DNA of 64,000 nt from Clusia tigrina (taxonomy: Eukaryota; Arthropoda; Insecta; Diptera; Clusiidae). A model generated the notes under the pieces. That model had not been told where the DNA came from and ran no database searches. It saw nothing but the letters and a program-made list of their open reading frames with translations. The translations under genes were made by a program, and so were the position numbers. The DNA lies in the NCBI GenBank assembly GCA_920105625.2, contig OV050032.1:88768542-88832541 (forward strand), read 5' to 3'. The stretch's first letter is position 1. Every line of letters begins with the position of its first letter. Positions 1 through 11,760 of this stretch are shown here, in pieces.

Positions 1-196
1 CGGTACGTCCTACACCTATCAAAGTTTGCAACATACAAATGCTTGTAACTTTTTACTGGAGTGTCATAAAACCTTGAAATTTTGTAACAATAAAGTACTC
101 GAGCCTCTTGTCAATTTAAGCTATCGCTCAAAGCTATGCTACCCTTGTGTACCAAATCAAACACTGATAAAACTTCAAATGGCCCTAACTTCTATA
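1..196 (+). repeat. Representative monomer (type A) defining the unit
   Basis: This unit sets the coordinate system used here. Most units share a start at CGGTACGTCC, CAAATGCTTGTAAC near 36-49, a T5 tract at 50-54, GAAATTTT at 76-83, AGTACT overlapping CTCGAG at 94-103, two AGCTAT hexamers around 119-137, and CAAATGGCCCTAACTT at 176-191. Hand-counted consensus composition is A65 C47 G26 T58, 37% GC. Type A units differ from consensus by T at 62 (GTG instead of GCG) and T at 148 (TGTGT instead of TGAGT). This copy also has TACC in place of TCCC near 151. Confidence 0.97.
36..88 (+). repeat. Internal sub-repeat, right copy (CAAATG...GTAAC)
   Basis: This 53-bp segment aligns without gaps to the segment starting 56 bp upstream in monomer phase (positions 176-196 of one unit plus 1-32 of the next). 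I count 34 of 53 identical positions by eye. Shared blocks include CAAATG, TAACTT, GG-CGTC, TCAAA/TGAAA, TTTG and AAC. It indicates that the 196-bp unit grew from a smaller ancestral element by internal duplication. The same pair is present in essentially every full-length monomer. Confidence 0.7.
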
Positions 197-228
197 CGGT
201 ACGTCCTACACCTATCAAAGATTGCAAC
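176..228 (+). repeat. Internal sub-repeat, left copy, spanning the monomer junction
   Basis: This is the partner of the 36-88 segment: CAAATGGCCCTAACTT followed by the CGGTACGTCC start of the next unit and ending in TTGCAAC. C-type monomers read TTTGTAAC here, which makes the match to the right copy one base closer. The rest of the monomer (about 89-175) aligns poorly to either copy; only ACCCTTGAG near 141-149 resembles AACCTTGAA of the right copy. Confidence 0.7.
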
Positions 229-1960
229 ATACAAATGCTTGGAACTTTTTACTGGAGCGTCATAAAACCTTGAAATTTTGTAACAATAAAGTACTAGAGC
301 CTCTTGTCAATTTAAGTTATCGCTCAAAGCTATGCTACCCTTGAGTCCCAAATCAAACACTGAAAAAACTTCAAATGGCCCTAACTTCTATACGGTACGT
401 CCTACACCTATCAAAGTTTGTAACATGCAAATGCTTGTAACTTTTTACTGGAGCGTCATAAAACCTTGACATTTTGTAACAATAAAGTACTCGAGCCTCT
501 TGTCAATTTAAGTTATCGCTCAAAGCTATGCTACCCTTGAGTCCCAAATCAAACACTGATAAAACTTCAAATGGCCGTAACTTCTATACGGTACGACCTA
601 CACCTGTCAAAGTTTGCAACATACAAATGCTTGTAACTTTTTACTGGAGCGTCATAAAACCTTGACATTTTGTAACAATAAAGAACTCGAGCCTCTTGGC
701 AATTTAAGTTATCGCTCAAGACTATGCTACCCTTGAGTCCCAAATCAAACACTGATAAAACTTCAAATGGCCCTAACTTCTATACGTTACGTCCTACCCC
801 TATCAAAGTTTGCAACATACAAATGCTTGTAACATTTTACTGGAGCGTCATAAAACCTTGAAATTTTGTAACTATAAAGTTCTCGAGCCTCTTGTCAATT
901 TAAGCTATCGCTCAAAGCTATGCTGCCCTTGAGTAACAAATCAAACACTGATAAAACTTCAAATGGCCCTAACTTCTATACGGTACGTCCTACACCTATC
1001 AAAGATTGCAACATACAAATGCTTGTAACTTTTTACTGGAGCGTCATAAAACCTTGAAATTTTGTAACTATAAAGTTCTCGAGCCTCTTGTCAATTTAAG
1101 CTATTGCTCAAAGCTATGCTGCCCTTGAGTAACAAATCAAACACTGATAAAACTTCAAATGGCTCTAACTTCTATACGGTACGTCCTACACCTATCAAAG
1201 ATTGCAACATACAAATGCTTGTAACTTTTTACTGGAGCGTCATAAAACCTTGAAATTTTGTAACAATAAAGTACTCGAGCCTCTTGTCAATTTAAGCTTT
1301 CGCTCGAAGCTATGCTGCCCTTGAGTCCCAAATCAAACACTGCTAAAACTTCAAATGGCCCTAACTTCTATACGTTACGTTCTACACCTATCAAAGTTTG
1401 CAACATACAAATGCTTGTAACTTTTTACTGGAGCGTCATAAATAGTTGAAATTTTGTAACAATAAAGTACTCGAGCCTCTTGTCAATTTAAAGTATCTCT
1501 CAAAGCTATGCTACCCTTGAGTCCCAAATCAAACACTGATAAAACTTCAAATTGCCCTAACTTCGATACGGTACGACCTACAACTATCAAAGTTTGCAAC
1601 ATACAAATACTTGTAACTTTTTACTGGATCGTCATAAAACTTTAAAATTTTGTAACAATAAAGTACTCGAGCCTCTTGTCAATTTAAACTATCGCTCAAA
1701 GCTATGCTACCCTTGAGTCCCAAATCAAACACTGATAAAACTTCAAATTGCCCAAACTTTTATATGGTACGTTCTACACCTATCAAAGTTTCCAACATAC
1801 AAATGCTTGTAACTTTTTACTGGAGCGTCATAAAACCTTGAAATTTTGTAACAATAAAGTACTCGAGCCTCTTGTCAATTTAAGCTATCGCTCAAAGCTA
1901 TGCTGCCCTTGAGTCCCAAATCAAACACTGATAAAACTTCAAATGACACTAACTTCTATA

Positions 1961-3332
1961 CGGTACGTCCTACACCTATCAAAGTTTGCAACATACAAAT
2001 GCTTGTAACTTTTTACTGGAGTGTCATAAAACCTTGAAATTTTGTAACAATAAAGTACTCGAGCCTCTTGTCAATTTAAGCTATCGCTCAAAGCTATGCT
2101 ACCCTTGTGTCCCAAATCAAACACTGATAAAACTTCAAATGGCCCTAACTTCTATACGGTACGTCCTACACCTATCAAAGATTGCAACATACAAATGCTT
2201 GGAACTTTTTACTGGAGCGTCATAAAACCTTGAAATTTTGTAACAATAAAGTACTCGAGCCTCTTGTCAATTTAAGTTATCGCTCAAAGCTATGCTACCC
2301 TTGAGTCCCAAATCAAACACTGAAAAAACTTCAAATGGCCCTAACTTCTATACGGTACGTCCTACACCTATCAAAGTTTGTAACATGCAAATGCTTGTAA
2401 CTTTTTACTGAAGCGTCATAAAACCTTGACATTTTGTAACAATAAAGTACTCGAGCCTCTTGTCAATTTAAGTTATCGCTCAAAGCTATGCTACCCTTGA
2501 GTCCCAAATCAAACACTGATAAAACTTCAAATGGCCGTAACTTCTATACGGTACGACCTACACCTGTCAAAGTTTGCAACATACAAATGCTTGTAACTTT
2601 TTACTGGAGCGTCATAAAACCTTGACATTTTGTAACAATAAAGAACTCGAGCCTCTTGTCAATTTAAGTTATCGCTCAAGACTATGCTACCCTTGAGTCC
2701 CAAATCAAACACTGATAAAACTTCAAATGGCCCTAACTTCTATACGTTACGTCCTACCCCTATCAAAGTTTGCAACATACAAATGCTTGTAACATTTTAC
2801 TGGAGCGTCATAAAACCTTGAAATTTTGTAACAATAAAGTACTCGAGCCTCTTGTCAATTTAAGCTATCGCTCAAAGCTATGCTACCCTTGAGTCCCAAA
2901 TCAAACACTGATAAAACTTCAAATGGCCCTAACTTCTATACGGTACGACCTACAACTATCAACGTTTGCAACATACAAATACTTGTAACTTTTTACTGGA
3001 TCGTCATAAAACTTTAGAATTTTGTAACAATAAAGTACTCGAGCCTCTTGTCAATTTAAACTATCGCTCAAAGCTATGCTACCCTTGAGTCCCAAATCAA
3101 AAACTGATAAAACTTCAAATTGCCCAAACTTTTATATGGTACGTTATACACCTATCAAAGTTTCCAACATACAAATGCTTGTAACTTTTTACTGGAGCGT
3201 CATAAAACCTTGAAATTTTGTAACAATAAAGTACTCGAGCCTCTTGTCAATTTAAGCTATCGCTCAAAGCTATGCTGCCCTTGAGTCCCAAATCAAACAC
3301 TGATAAAACTTCAAATGGCCCTAACTTCTATA
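1961..3332 (+). repeat. Seven-monomer higher-order unit (A-G), copy 1
   Basis: The order is A (1961), B (2157), C (2353), D (2549), E (2745), F (2941), G (3137), 1,372 bp in total. Type-specific bases recur in the same order in the next block: TTTGTAACATGC in C, CAAGAC in D, TACCCCTA with TAACATTTTAC in E, CAACGTTTGC with GGATCG in F, and TTTCCAAC with GCTGCCC in G. This is the basic higher-order repeat of the left part of the window. Confidence 0.92.
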
Positions 3333-4704
3333 CGGTACGTCCTACACCTATCAAAGTTTGCAACATACAAATGCTTGTAACTTTTTACTGGAGTGTCATA
3401 AAACCTTGAAATTTTGTAACAATAAAGTACTCGAGCCTCTTGTCAATTTAAGCTATTGCTCAAAGCTATGCTACCCTTGTGTCTCAAATCAAACACTGAT
3501 AAAATTTCAAATGGCCCTAACTTCTATACGGTACGTCCTACACCTATCAAAGATTGCAACATACAAATGCTTGGAACTTTTTACTGGAGCGTCATAAAAC
3601 CTTGAAATTTTGTAACAATAAAGTACTCGAGCCTCTTGTCAATTTAAGTTATCGCTCAAAGCTATGCTACCCTTGAGTCCCAAATCAAACACTGATAAAA
3701 CTTCAAATGGCCCTAACTTCTATACGGTACATCCTACACCTATCAAAGTTTGTAACATGCAAATGCTTGTAACTTTTTACTGTAGCGTCATAAAACCTTG
3801 ACATTTTGTAACAATAACGTACTCGAGCCTTTTGTCAATTTAAGTTATCGCTCAAAGCTATGCTACCCTTGAGTCCCAAATCAAACACTGATAAAACTTC
3901 AAATGGCCGTAACTTCTATACGGTACGTCCTACACCTATCAAAGTTTGCAACATACAAATGCTTGTAACTTTTTACTGGAGCGTCATAAAACCTTGACAT
4001 TTTGTAACAATAAAGAGCTCGAGCCTCTTGTCAATTTAAGTTATCGCTCAAGACTATGCTACTCTTGAGTCCCAAATCAAACACTGATAAAACTTCAAAT
4101 GGCCGTAACTTCTATACGTTACGTCCTACCCCTATAAAAGTTTGCAACATACAAATGCTTGTAACATTTTACTGGAGCGTCATAAAACCTTGAAATTTTG
4201 TAACAATAAAGTACTCGAGCCACTTGTCAATTTAAGCTATCGCTCAAAGCTATGCTACCCTTGAGTCCCAAATCAAACACTGATAAAACTTCAACTGGCC
4301 CTAACTTCTATACGGTACGACCTACAACTATCAACGTTTGCAACATACAAATACTTGTAACTTTTTACTGGATCGTCATAAAACTTTAAAATTTTGTAAC
4401 AATAAAGTACTCGAGCCTCTTGTCAATTTAAACTATCGCTCAAAGCTATGCTACCCTTGAGTCCCAAATCAAACACTGATAAAACTTCAAATTGCCCAAA
4501 CTTTTATATGGTACGTTCTACACCTATCAAAGTTTCCAACATACAAATGCTTGTAACTTTTTACTGGAGCGTCATAAAACCTTGAAATTTTGTAACAAAA
4601 AAGTACTCGAGACTCTTGTCAATTTAAGCTATCGCTCAAAGCTATGCTGCCCTTGAGTGCCAAATCAAACACTGAGAAAACTTGAAATGGCCCTAACTTC
4701 TATA
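3333..4704 (+). repeat. Seven-monomer higher-order unit (A-G), copy 2
   Basis: Same A-G order at 3333, 3529, 3725, 3921, 4117, 4313 and 4509. Copy-specific changes include TGTCTCAAATC in A, GAGCTCGAG in D and CACTTGTC in E. The G unit at 4509 has AACAAAAAAG, GAGACTC and a CTTGAAATGG tail, marks that become standard for G units further right. Confidence 0.92.
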
Positions 4705-7252
4705 CGGTACGTCCTACACCTATCAAAGATTGCAACATACAAATACTTGGAACTTTTTACTGGAGCGTCATAAAACCTTGAAATTTTGTAACAATAAAGT
4801 ACTCGAGCCTCTTATCAATTTAAGCTATCGCTCACAGCTATGCTACCCTTGAGTCCCAAATCAAACACTGATAAAACTTCAAATGGCCCTAACTTCTATG
4901 CGGTACGACCTACAACTATCAAAGTTTGCAACATACAAATGCTTGTAACTTTTTACTGGATCGTCATAAAACTTTAAAATTTTGTAACAATAAAGTACTC
5001 GAGCCTCTTGTCAATTTAAACTATCGCTCAAAGCTATGCTACCCTTGAGTCCCAAATCAAACACTGATAAAACTTCAAATTGCCCTAACTTATATATGGT
5101 ACGTTCGACACCTATCAAAGTTTGCAACATACAAATGCTTGTAACTTTTTACAGGAGCGTCATAAAACCTTGAAATTTTGTAACTATAAAGTTCTCGAGC
5201 CTCTTGTCAATTTAAGCTATCGCTCAAAGCTATGCTGCCCTTGAGTAACAAATCAAACACTGATAAAACTTCAAATGGCCCTAACTTCTATACGGTACGT
5301 CCTACACCTATCAAAGATTGCAACATACAAATGCTTGTAACTTTTTACTGGAGCGTCATAAAACCTTGAAATTTTGTAACAATAAAGTACTCGAGCCTCT
5401 TGTCAATTTAAGCTTTCGCTCGAAGCTATGCTGCCCTTGAGTCCCAAATCAAACACTGCTAAAACTTCAAATGGCCCTAACTTCTATACGTTACGTTCTA
5501 CACCTATCAAAGTTTGCAACATACAAATGCTTGTAACTTTTTACTGGAGCGTCATAAAACCTTGAAATTTTGTAACAATAAAGTACTCGAGCCTCTTGTC
5601 AATTTAAGCTATCGCTCAAAGCTATGCTGCCCTTGAGTCCCAAATCAAACACTGATAAAACTTCAAATGGCCCTAACTTCTATACGGTACGTCCTACACC
5701 TATCAAAGTTTGCAACATACAAATGCTTGTAACTTTTTACTGGAGTGTCATAAAACCTTGAAATTTTGTAACAATAAAGTACTCGAGCCTCTTGTCAATT
5801 TAAGCTATCGCTCAAAGCTATGCTACCCTTGTGTCCCAAATCAAACACTGATAAAACTTCAAATGGCCCTAACTTCTATACGGTACGTCCTACACCTATC
5901 AAAGATTGCAACATACAAATGCTTGGAACTTTTTACTGGAGCGTCATAAAACCTTGAAATTTTGTAACAATAAAGTACTCGAGCCTCTTGTCAATTTAAG
6001 TTATCGCTCAAAGCTATGCTACCCTTGAGTCCCAAATCAAACACTGATAAAGCTTCAAATGGCCCTAACTTCTATACGGTACGTCCTACACCTATCAAAG
6101 TTTGTAACATACAAATGCTTGTAACTTTTTACTGGAGCGTCATAAAACCTTGACATTTTGTAACAATAAAGTACTCGAGCCTCTTGTCAATTTAAGTTGT
6201 CGCTCAAAGCAATGCTACCCTTGAGTCCCAAATCAAACACTGATAAAACTTCAAATGGCCGTAACTTCTATACGGTACGTCCTACACCTATCAAAGTTTG
6301 CAACATACAAATGCTTGGAACTTTTTACTGGAGCGTCATAAAACCTTGACATTTTGTAACAATAAAGTACTCGAGCCTCTTGTCAATTTAAGTTATCGCT
6401 CAAGACTATGCTACCCTTGAGTCCCAAATCAAACACTGATAAAACTTCAAATGGCCGTAACTTCTATACGTTACGTCCTACCCCTATCAAAGTTTGCAAT
6501 ATACAAATGCTTGTAACATTTTACTGGAGCGTCATAAAACCTTGAAATTTTGTAACAATAAAGTACTCGAGCCTCTTGTCAATTTAAGCTATCGCTCAAA
6601 GCTATGCTACCCGTGAGTCCCAAATCAAACACTGATAAAACTTCAAATGGCCCTAACTTCGATACGGTACGACCTACAACTATCAAAGTTTGCAACATAC
6701 AAATACTTGTAACTTTTTACTGGATCGTCATAAAACTTTAAAATTTTGTAACAATAAAGTACTCGAGCCTCTTGTCAATTTAAACTATCGCTCAAAGCTA
6801 TGCTACCCTTGAGTCCCAAATCAAATACTGATAAAACTTCAAATTGCCCAAACTTTTATATGGTACGTTCTACACCTATCAAAGTTTCCAACATACAAAT
6901 GCTTGTAACTTTTTACTGGAGCGTCATAAAACCCTGAAATTTTGTAACAATAAAGTACTCGAGCCTCTTGTCAATTTAAGCTATCGCTCAAAGCTATGCT
7001 GCCCTTGAGTCCCAAATCAAACACTGATAAAACTTCAAATGGCACTAACTTCTATACGGTACGTCCTACACCTATCAAAGTTTGCAACATACAAATGCTT
7101 GTAACTTTTTACTGGAGTGTCATAAAACCTTGAAATTTTGTAACAATAAAGTACTCGAGCCTCTTGTCAATTTAAGCTATCGCTCAAAGCTATGCTACCC
7201 TTGTGTCCCAAATCAAACACTGATAAAACTTCAAATGGCCCTAACTTCTATA
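4705..7252 (+). repeat. Thirteen-monomer higher-order block, copy 1
   Basis: The order is H, I, J, K, L, A, B, C, D, E, F, G, A (2,548 bp). H has CTTATCAATT and CTCACAGC, I begins ATGCGGTACGACC, J has GTTCGACACC and TTACAGG, and K has CTTTCGCTCGAAGC. Rare marks such as ATAAAGCTTC (B), AAGCAATGC (C), CCCGTGAG (E), AAATACTG (F) and CCCTGAAATT (G) recur at exactly +2,548. Confidence 0.93.
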
Positions 7253-9800
7253 CGGTACGTCCTACACCTATCAAAGATTGCAACATACAAATACTTGGAA
7301 CTTTTTACTGGAGCGTCATAAAACCTTGAAATTTTGTAACAATAAAGTACTCGAGCCTCTTATCAATTTAAGCTATCGCTCACAGCTATGCTACCCTTGA
7401 GTCCCAAATCAAACACTGATAAAACTTCAAATGGCCCTAACTTCTATGCGGTACGACCTACAACTATCAAAGTTTGCAACATACAAATGCTTGTAACTTT
7501 TTACTGGATCGTCATAAAACTTTAAAATTTTGTAACAATAAAGTACTCGAGCCTCTTGTCAATTTAAACTATCGCTCAAAGCTATGCTACCCTTGAGTCC
7601 CAAATCAAACACTGATAAAACTTCAAATTGCCCTAACTTATATATGGTACGTTCGACACCTATCAAAGTTTGCAACATACAAATGCTTGTAACTTTTTAC
7701 AGGAGCGTCATAAAACCTTGAAATTTTGTAACTATAAAGTTCTCGAGCCTCTTGTCAATTTAAGCTATCGCTCAAAGCTATGCTGCCCTTGAGTAACAAA
7801 TCAAACACTGATAAAACTTCAAATGGCCCTAACTTCTATACGGTACGTCCTACACCTATCAAAGATTGCAACATACAAATGCTTGTAACTTTTTACTGGA
7901 GCGTCATAAAACCTTGAAATTTTGTAACAATAAAGTACTCGAGCCTCTTGTCAATTTAAGCTTTCGCTCGAAGCTATGCTGCCCTTGAGTCCCAAATCAA
8001 ACACTGCTAAAACTTCAAATGGCCCTAACTTCTATACGTTACGTTCTACACCTATCAAAGTTTGCAACATACAAATGCTTGTAACTTTTTACTGGAGCGT
8101 CATAAAACCTTGAAATTTTGTAACAATAAAGTACTCGAGCCTCTTGTCAATTTAAGCTATCGCTCAAAGCTATGCTGCCCTTGAGTCCCAAATCAAACAC
8201 TGATAAAACTTCAAATGGCCCTAACTTCTATACGGTACGTCCTACACCTATCAAAGTTTGCAACATACAAATGCTTGTAACTTTTTACTGGAGTGTCATA
8301 AAACCTTGAAATTTTGTAACAATAAAGTACTCGAGCCTCTTGTCAATTTAAGCTATCGCTCAAAGCTATGCTACCCTTGTGTCCCAAATCAAACACTGAT
8401 AAAACTTCAAATGGCCCTAACTTCTATACGGTACGTCCTACACCTATCAAAGATTGCAACATACAAATGCTTGGAACTTTTTACTGGAGCGTCATAAAAC
8501 CTTGAAATTTTGTAACAATAAAGTACTCGAGCCTCTTGTCAATTTAAGTTATCGCTCAAAGCTATGCTACCCTTGAGTCCCAAATCAAACACTGATAAAG
8601 CTTCAAATGGCCCTAACTTCTATACGGTACGTCCTACACCTATCAAAGTTTGTAACATACAAATGCTTGTAACTTTTTACTGGAGCGTCATAAAACCTTG
8701 ACATTTTGTAACAATAAAGTACTCGAGCCTCTTGTCAATTTAAGTTGTCGCTCAAAGCAATGCTACCCTTGAGTCCCAAATCAAACACTGATAAAACTTC
8801 AAATGGCCGTAACTTCTATACGGTACGTCCTACACCTATCAAAGTTTGCAACATACAAATGCTTGTAACTTTTTACTGGAGCGTCATAAAACCTTGACAT
8901 TTTGTAACAATAAAGTACTCGAGCCTCTTGTCAATTTAAGTTATCGCTCAAGACTATGCTACCCTTGAGTCCCAAATCAAACACTGATAAAACTTCAAAT
9001 GGCCGTAACTTCTATACGTTACGTCCTACCCCTATCAAAGTTTGCAATATACAAATGCTTGTAACATTTTACTGGAGCGTCATAAAACCTTGAAATTTTG
9101 TAACAATAAAGTACTCGAGCCTCTTGTCAATTTAAGCTATCGCTCAAAGCTATGCTACCCGTGAGTCCCAAATCAAACACTGATAAAACTTCAAATGGCC
9201 CTAACTTCGATACGGTACGACCTACAACTATCAAAGTTTGCAACATACAAATACTTGTAACTTTTTACTGGATCGTCATAAAACTTTAAAATTTTGTAAC
9301 AATAAAGTACTCGAGCCTCTTGTCAATTTAAACTATCGCTCAAAGCTATGCTACCCTTGAGTCCCAAATCAAATACTGATAAAACTTCAAATTGCCCAAA
9401 CTTTTATATGGTACGTTCTACACCTATCAAAGTTTCCAACATACAAATGCTTGTAACTTTTTACTGGAGCGTCATAAAACCCTGAAATTTTGTAACAATA
9501 AAGTACTCGAGCCTCTTGTCAATTTAAGCTATCGCTCAAAGCTATGCTGCCCTTGAGTCCCAAATCAAACACTGATAAAACTTCAAATGGCACTAACTTC
9601 TATACGGTACGTCCTACACCTATCAAAGTTTGCAACATACAAATGCTTGTAACTTTTTACTGGAGTGTCATAAAACCTTGAAATTTTGTAACAATAAAGT
9701 ACTCGAGCCTCTTGTCAATTTAAGCTATCGCTCAAAGCTATGCTACCCTTGTGTCCCAAATCAAACACTGATAAAACTTCAAATGGCCCTAACTTCTATA
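7253..9800 (+). repeat. Thirteen-monomer higher-order block, copy 2
   Basis: A direct tandem copy of 4705-7252, sharing its private substitutions in the same order. The clear difference I noticed is base 6318 (G) against 8866 (T). After the final A unit at 9605 the array continues with B at 9801 rather than H, which places the right edge of the duplication there. Confidence 0.93.
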
Positions 9801-11760
9801 CGGTACGTCCTACACCTATCAAAGATTGCAATATACAAATGCTTGGAACTTTTTACTGGAGCGTCATAAAACCTTGAAATTTTGTAACAATAAAGTACTC
9901 GAGCCTCTTGTCAATTTAAGTTATCGCTCAAAGCTATGCTACCCTTGAGTCCCAAATCAAACACTGAAAAAACTTCAAATGGCCCTAACTTCTATACGGT
10001 ACGTCCTACACCTATCAAAGTTTGTAACATGCAAATGCTTGTAACTTTTTACTGGAGCGTCATAAAACCTTGACATTTTGTAACAATAAAGTACTCGAGC
10101 CTCTTGTCAATTTAAGTTATCGCTCAAAGCTATGCTACCCTTGAGTCCCAAATCAAACACTGATAAAACTTCAAATGGCCGTAACTTCTATACGGTACGA
10201 CCTACACCTGTCAAAGTTTGCAACATACAAATGCTTGTAACTTTTTACTGGAGCGTCATAAAACCTTGACATTTTGTAACAATAAAGAACTCGAGCCTCT
10301 TGTCAATTTAAGTTATCGCTCAAGACTATGCTACCCTTGAGTCCCAAATCAAACACTGATAAAACTTCAAATGGCCCTAACTTCTATACGTTACGTCCTA
10401 CCCCTATCAAAGTTTGCAACATACAAATGCTTGTAACATTTTACTGGAGCGTCATAAAACCTTGAAATTTTGTAACAATAAAGTAGTCGAGCCTCTTGTC
10501 AATTTAAGCTATCGCTCAAAGCTATGCTACCCTTGAGTCCCAAATCAAACACTGATAAAACTTCAAATGGCCCTAACTTCTATACGGTACGACCTACAAC
10601 TATCAACGTTTGCAACATACAAATGCTTGTAACTTTTTACAGGAGCGTCATAAAACCTTGAAATTTTGTAACTATAAAGTTCTCGAGCCTCTTGTCAATT
10701 TAAGCTATCGCTCAAAGCTATGCTGCCCTTGAGTAACAAATCAAACACTGATAAAACTTCAAATGGCCCTAACTTCTATACGGTACGTCCTACACCTATC
10801 AAAGATTGCAACATACAAATGCTTGTAACTTTTTACTGGAGCGTCATAAAACCTTGAAATTTTGTAACAATAAAGTACTCGAGCCTCTTGTCAATTTAAG
10901 CTTTCGCTCGAAGCTATGCTGCCCTTGAGTCCCAAATCAAACACTGCTAAAACTTCAAATGGCCCTAACTTCTATACGTTACGTTCTACACCTATTAAAG
11001 TTTGCAACATACAAATGCTTGTAACTTTTTACTGGAGCGTCATAAAACCTTGAAATTTTGTAACAATAAAGTACTCGAGCCTCTTGTCAATTTAAGCTAT
11101 CGCTCAAAGCTGTGCTACCCTTGAGTCCCAAATCAAACACTGCTAAAACTTCAAATAGCCCTAACTTCTATACGTTACGTCCTACACCTTTCAAAGTTTG
11201 CAACATACAAATGCTTGTAACTTTTTACTGGAGCGTCATAAATAGTTGAAATTTTGTAACAATAAAGTACTCGAGCCTCTTGTCAATTTAAAGTATCTCT
11301 CAAAGCTATGCTACCCTTGAGTCCCAAATCAAACACTGATAAAACTTCAAATTGCCCTATCTTCTATACGGTACGTTCTACACCTATCAAAGTTTGCAAC
11401 GTACAAATGCTTGTAACTTTTTACTGGAGCGTCATAAAACCTTGACATTTTGTAACAATAAAGAACTCGAGCCTCTTGTCAATTTAAGCTATCGCTCACA
11501 GCTATGATACCCTTGAGTCCCAAATCAAACACTGATAAAACTTCAAATGGCCCTAACTTCTATGCGGTACGACCTACAACTATCAAAGTTTGCAACATAC
11601 AAATGCTTGTAACTTTTTACTGGATCGTCATAAAACTTTAAAATTTTGTAACAATAAAGTACTCGAGCCTCTTGTCAATTTAAACTATCGCTCAAAGCTA
11701 TGCTACCCTTGAGTCCCAAATCAAACACTGATAAAACTTCAAATGGCCCTAACTTCTATA
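9801..11760 (+). repeat. Mosaic block B-C-D-E-(F/J)-K-L-linker types-V-I
   Basis: Monomers B, C, D and E (9801-10584) are followed by a chimera at 10585. K follows at 10781, a unit with AGCTGTGC and AAATAGCCC at 10977, an ATAGTTG unit at 11173, a V-like unit with CAACGTAC at 11369, and I at 11565. E at 10389 has AGTAGTCGAG, so the ScaI part is lost but XhoI is altered to GTCGAG. No gene-like or unique sequence is present. Confidence 0.88.
10585..10780 (+). repeat. Chimeric monomer, F front joined to J tail
   Basis: It starts CGGTACGACC, TACAAC, CAACGTTTG like F, then switches to CAAATGCTTG, TTACAGG, ACTATAAAGTTCTC and GAGTAAC like J. The switch lies between about 10612 and 10624. It is best explained by unequal exchange between F and J units. 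Confidence 0.85.

Larger units (their letters stand above)
1..1960 (+). repeat. Ten-monomer block A-B-C-D-E'-(three linker types)-F-G
   Basis: Monomers 1-10. The first four match the 7-mer types A-D. The unit at 785 is an E front with a tail carrying ACTATAAAGTTCTC and GAGTAAC. The next units carry CTATTGCTC (981), CTTTCGCTCGAAGC with CTGCTAAAAC (1177) and ATAGTTGAAATT with AAGTATCTCTC (1373). F (1569) and G (1765) follow, then A returns at 1961. Unit B at 197 has CTAGAG in place of the XhoI site. Confidence 0.9.

Noticed and set aside
94..103. AGTACTCGAG as a protein-binding palindrome
   Set aside because: It is only two overlapping restriction-site palindromes (AGTACT and CTCGAG). It is absent from the 161 and 170 bp units and altered in several others, so there is no sign of strict conservation.
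89..175. A third copy of the internal 53-bp sub-repeat
   Set aside because: Only a short stretch (ACCCTTGAG against AACCTTGAA) aligned well; the surrounding bases matched at about the level expected by chance.
26..265. A recurrent 79-codon open frame on the + strand (also at 1986, 3358, 5710, 7082, 8258 and others)
   Set aside because: It starts at TTG, not ATG, runs across the border between an A and a B unit, and is open only because A units have TGT where other units have TGA. 196 is not divisible by three, so the same DNA is read in different frames in successive units. There is no ribosome binding site or recognisable domain.
567..752. A recurrent 61-codon open frame on the - strand
   Set aside because: It occurs only in units that happen to lack stops (D, M, M', N and some G types), is almost one monomer long, and changes freely in sequence between units. 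It behaves as a by-product of the repeat.
1555..1580. CENP-B box-like sequence at CTTCGATACGG in F-type units
   Set aside because: The TTCG core is there but the required A and CGGG at the fixed spacing are missing, and most units read CTTCTATACGG.
4591..4600. A6 run in G-type units as a transcription terminator
   Set aside because: It is a T-to-A substitution in ACAATAAAG giving ACAAAAAAG, has no stem-loop beside it, and is repeated with the G type across the array.
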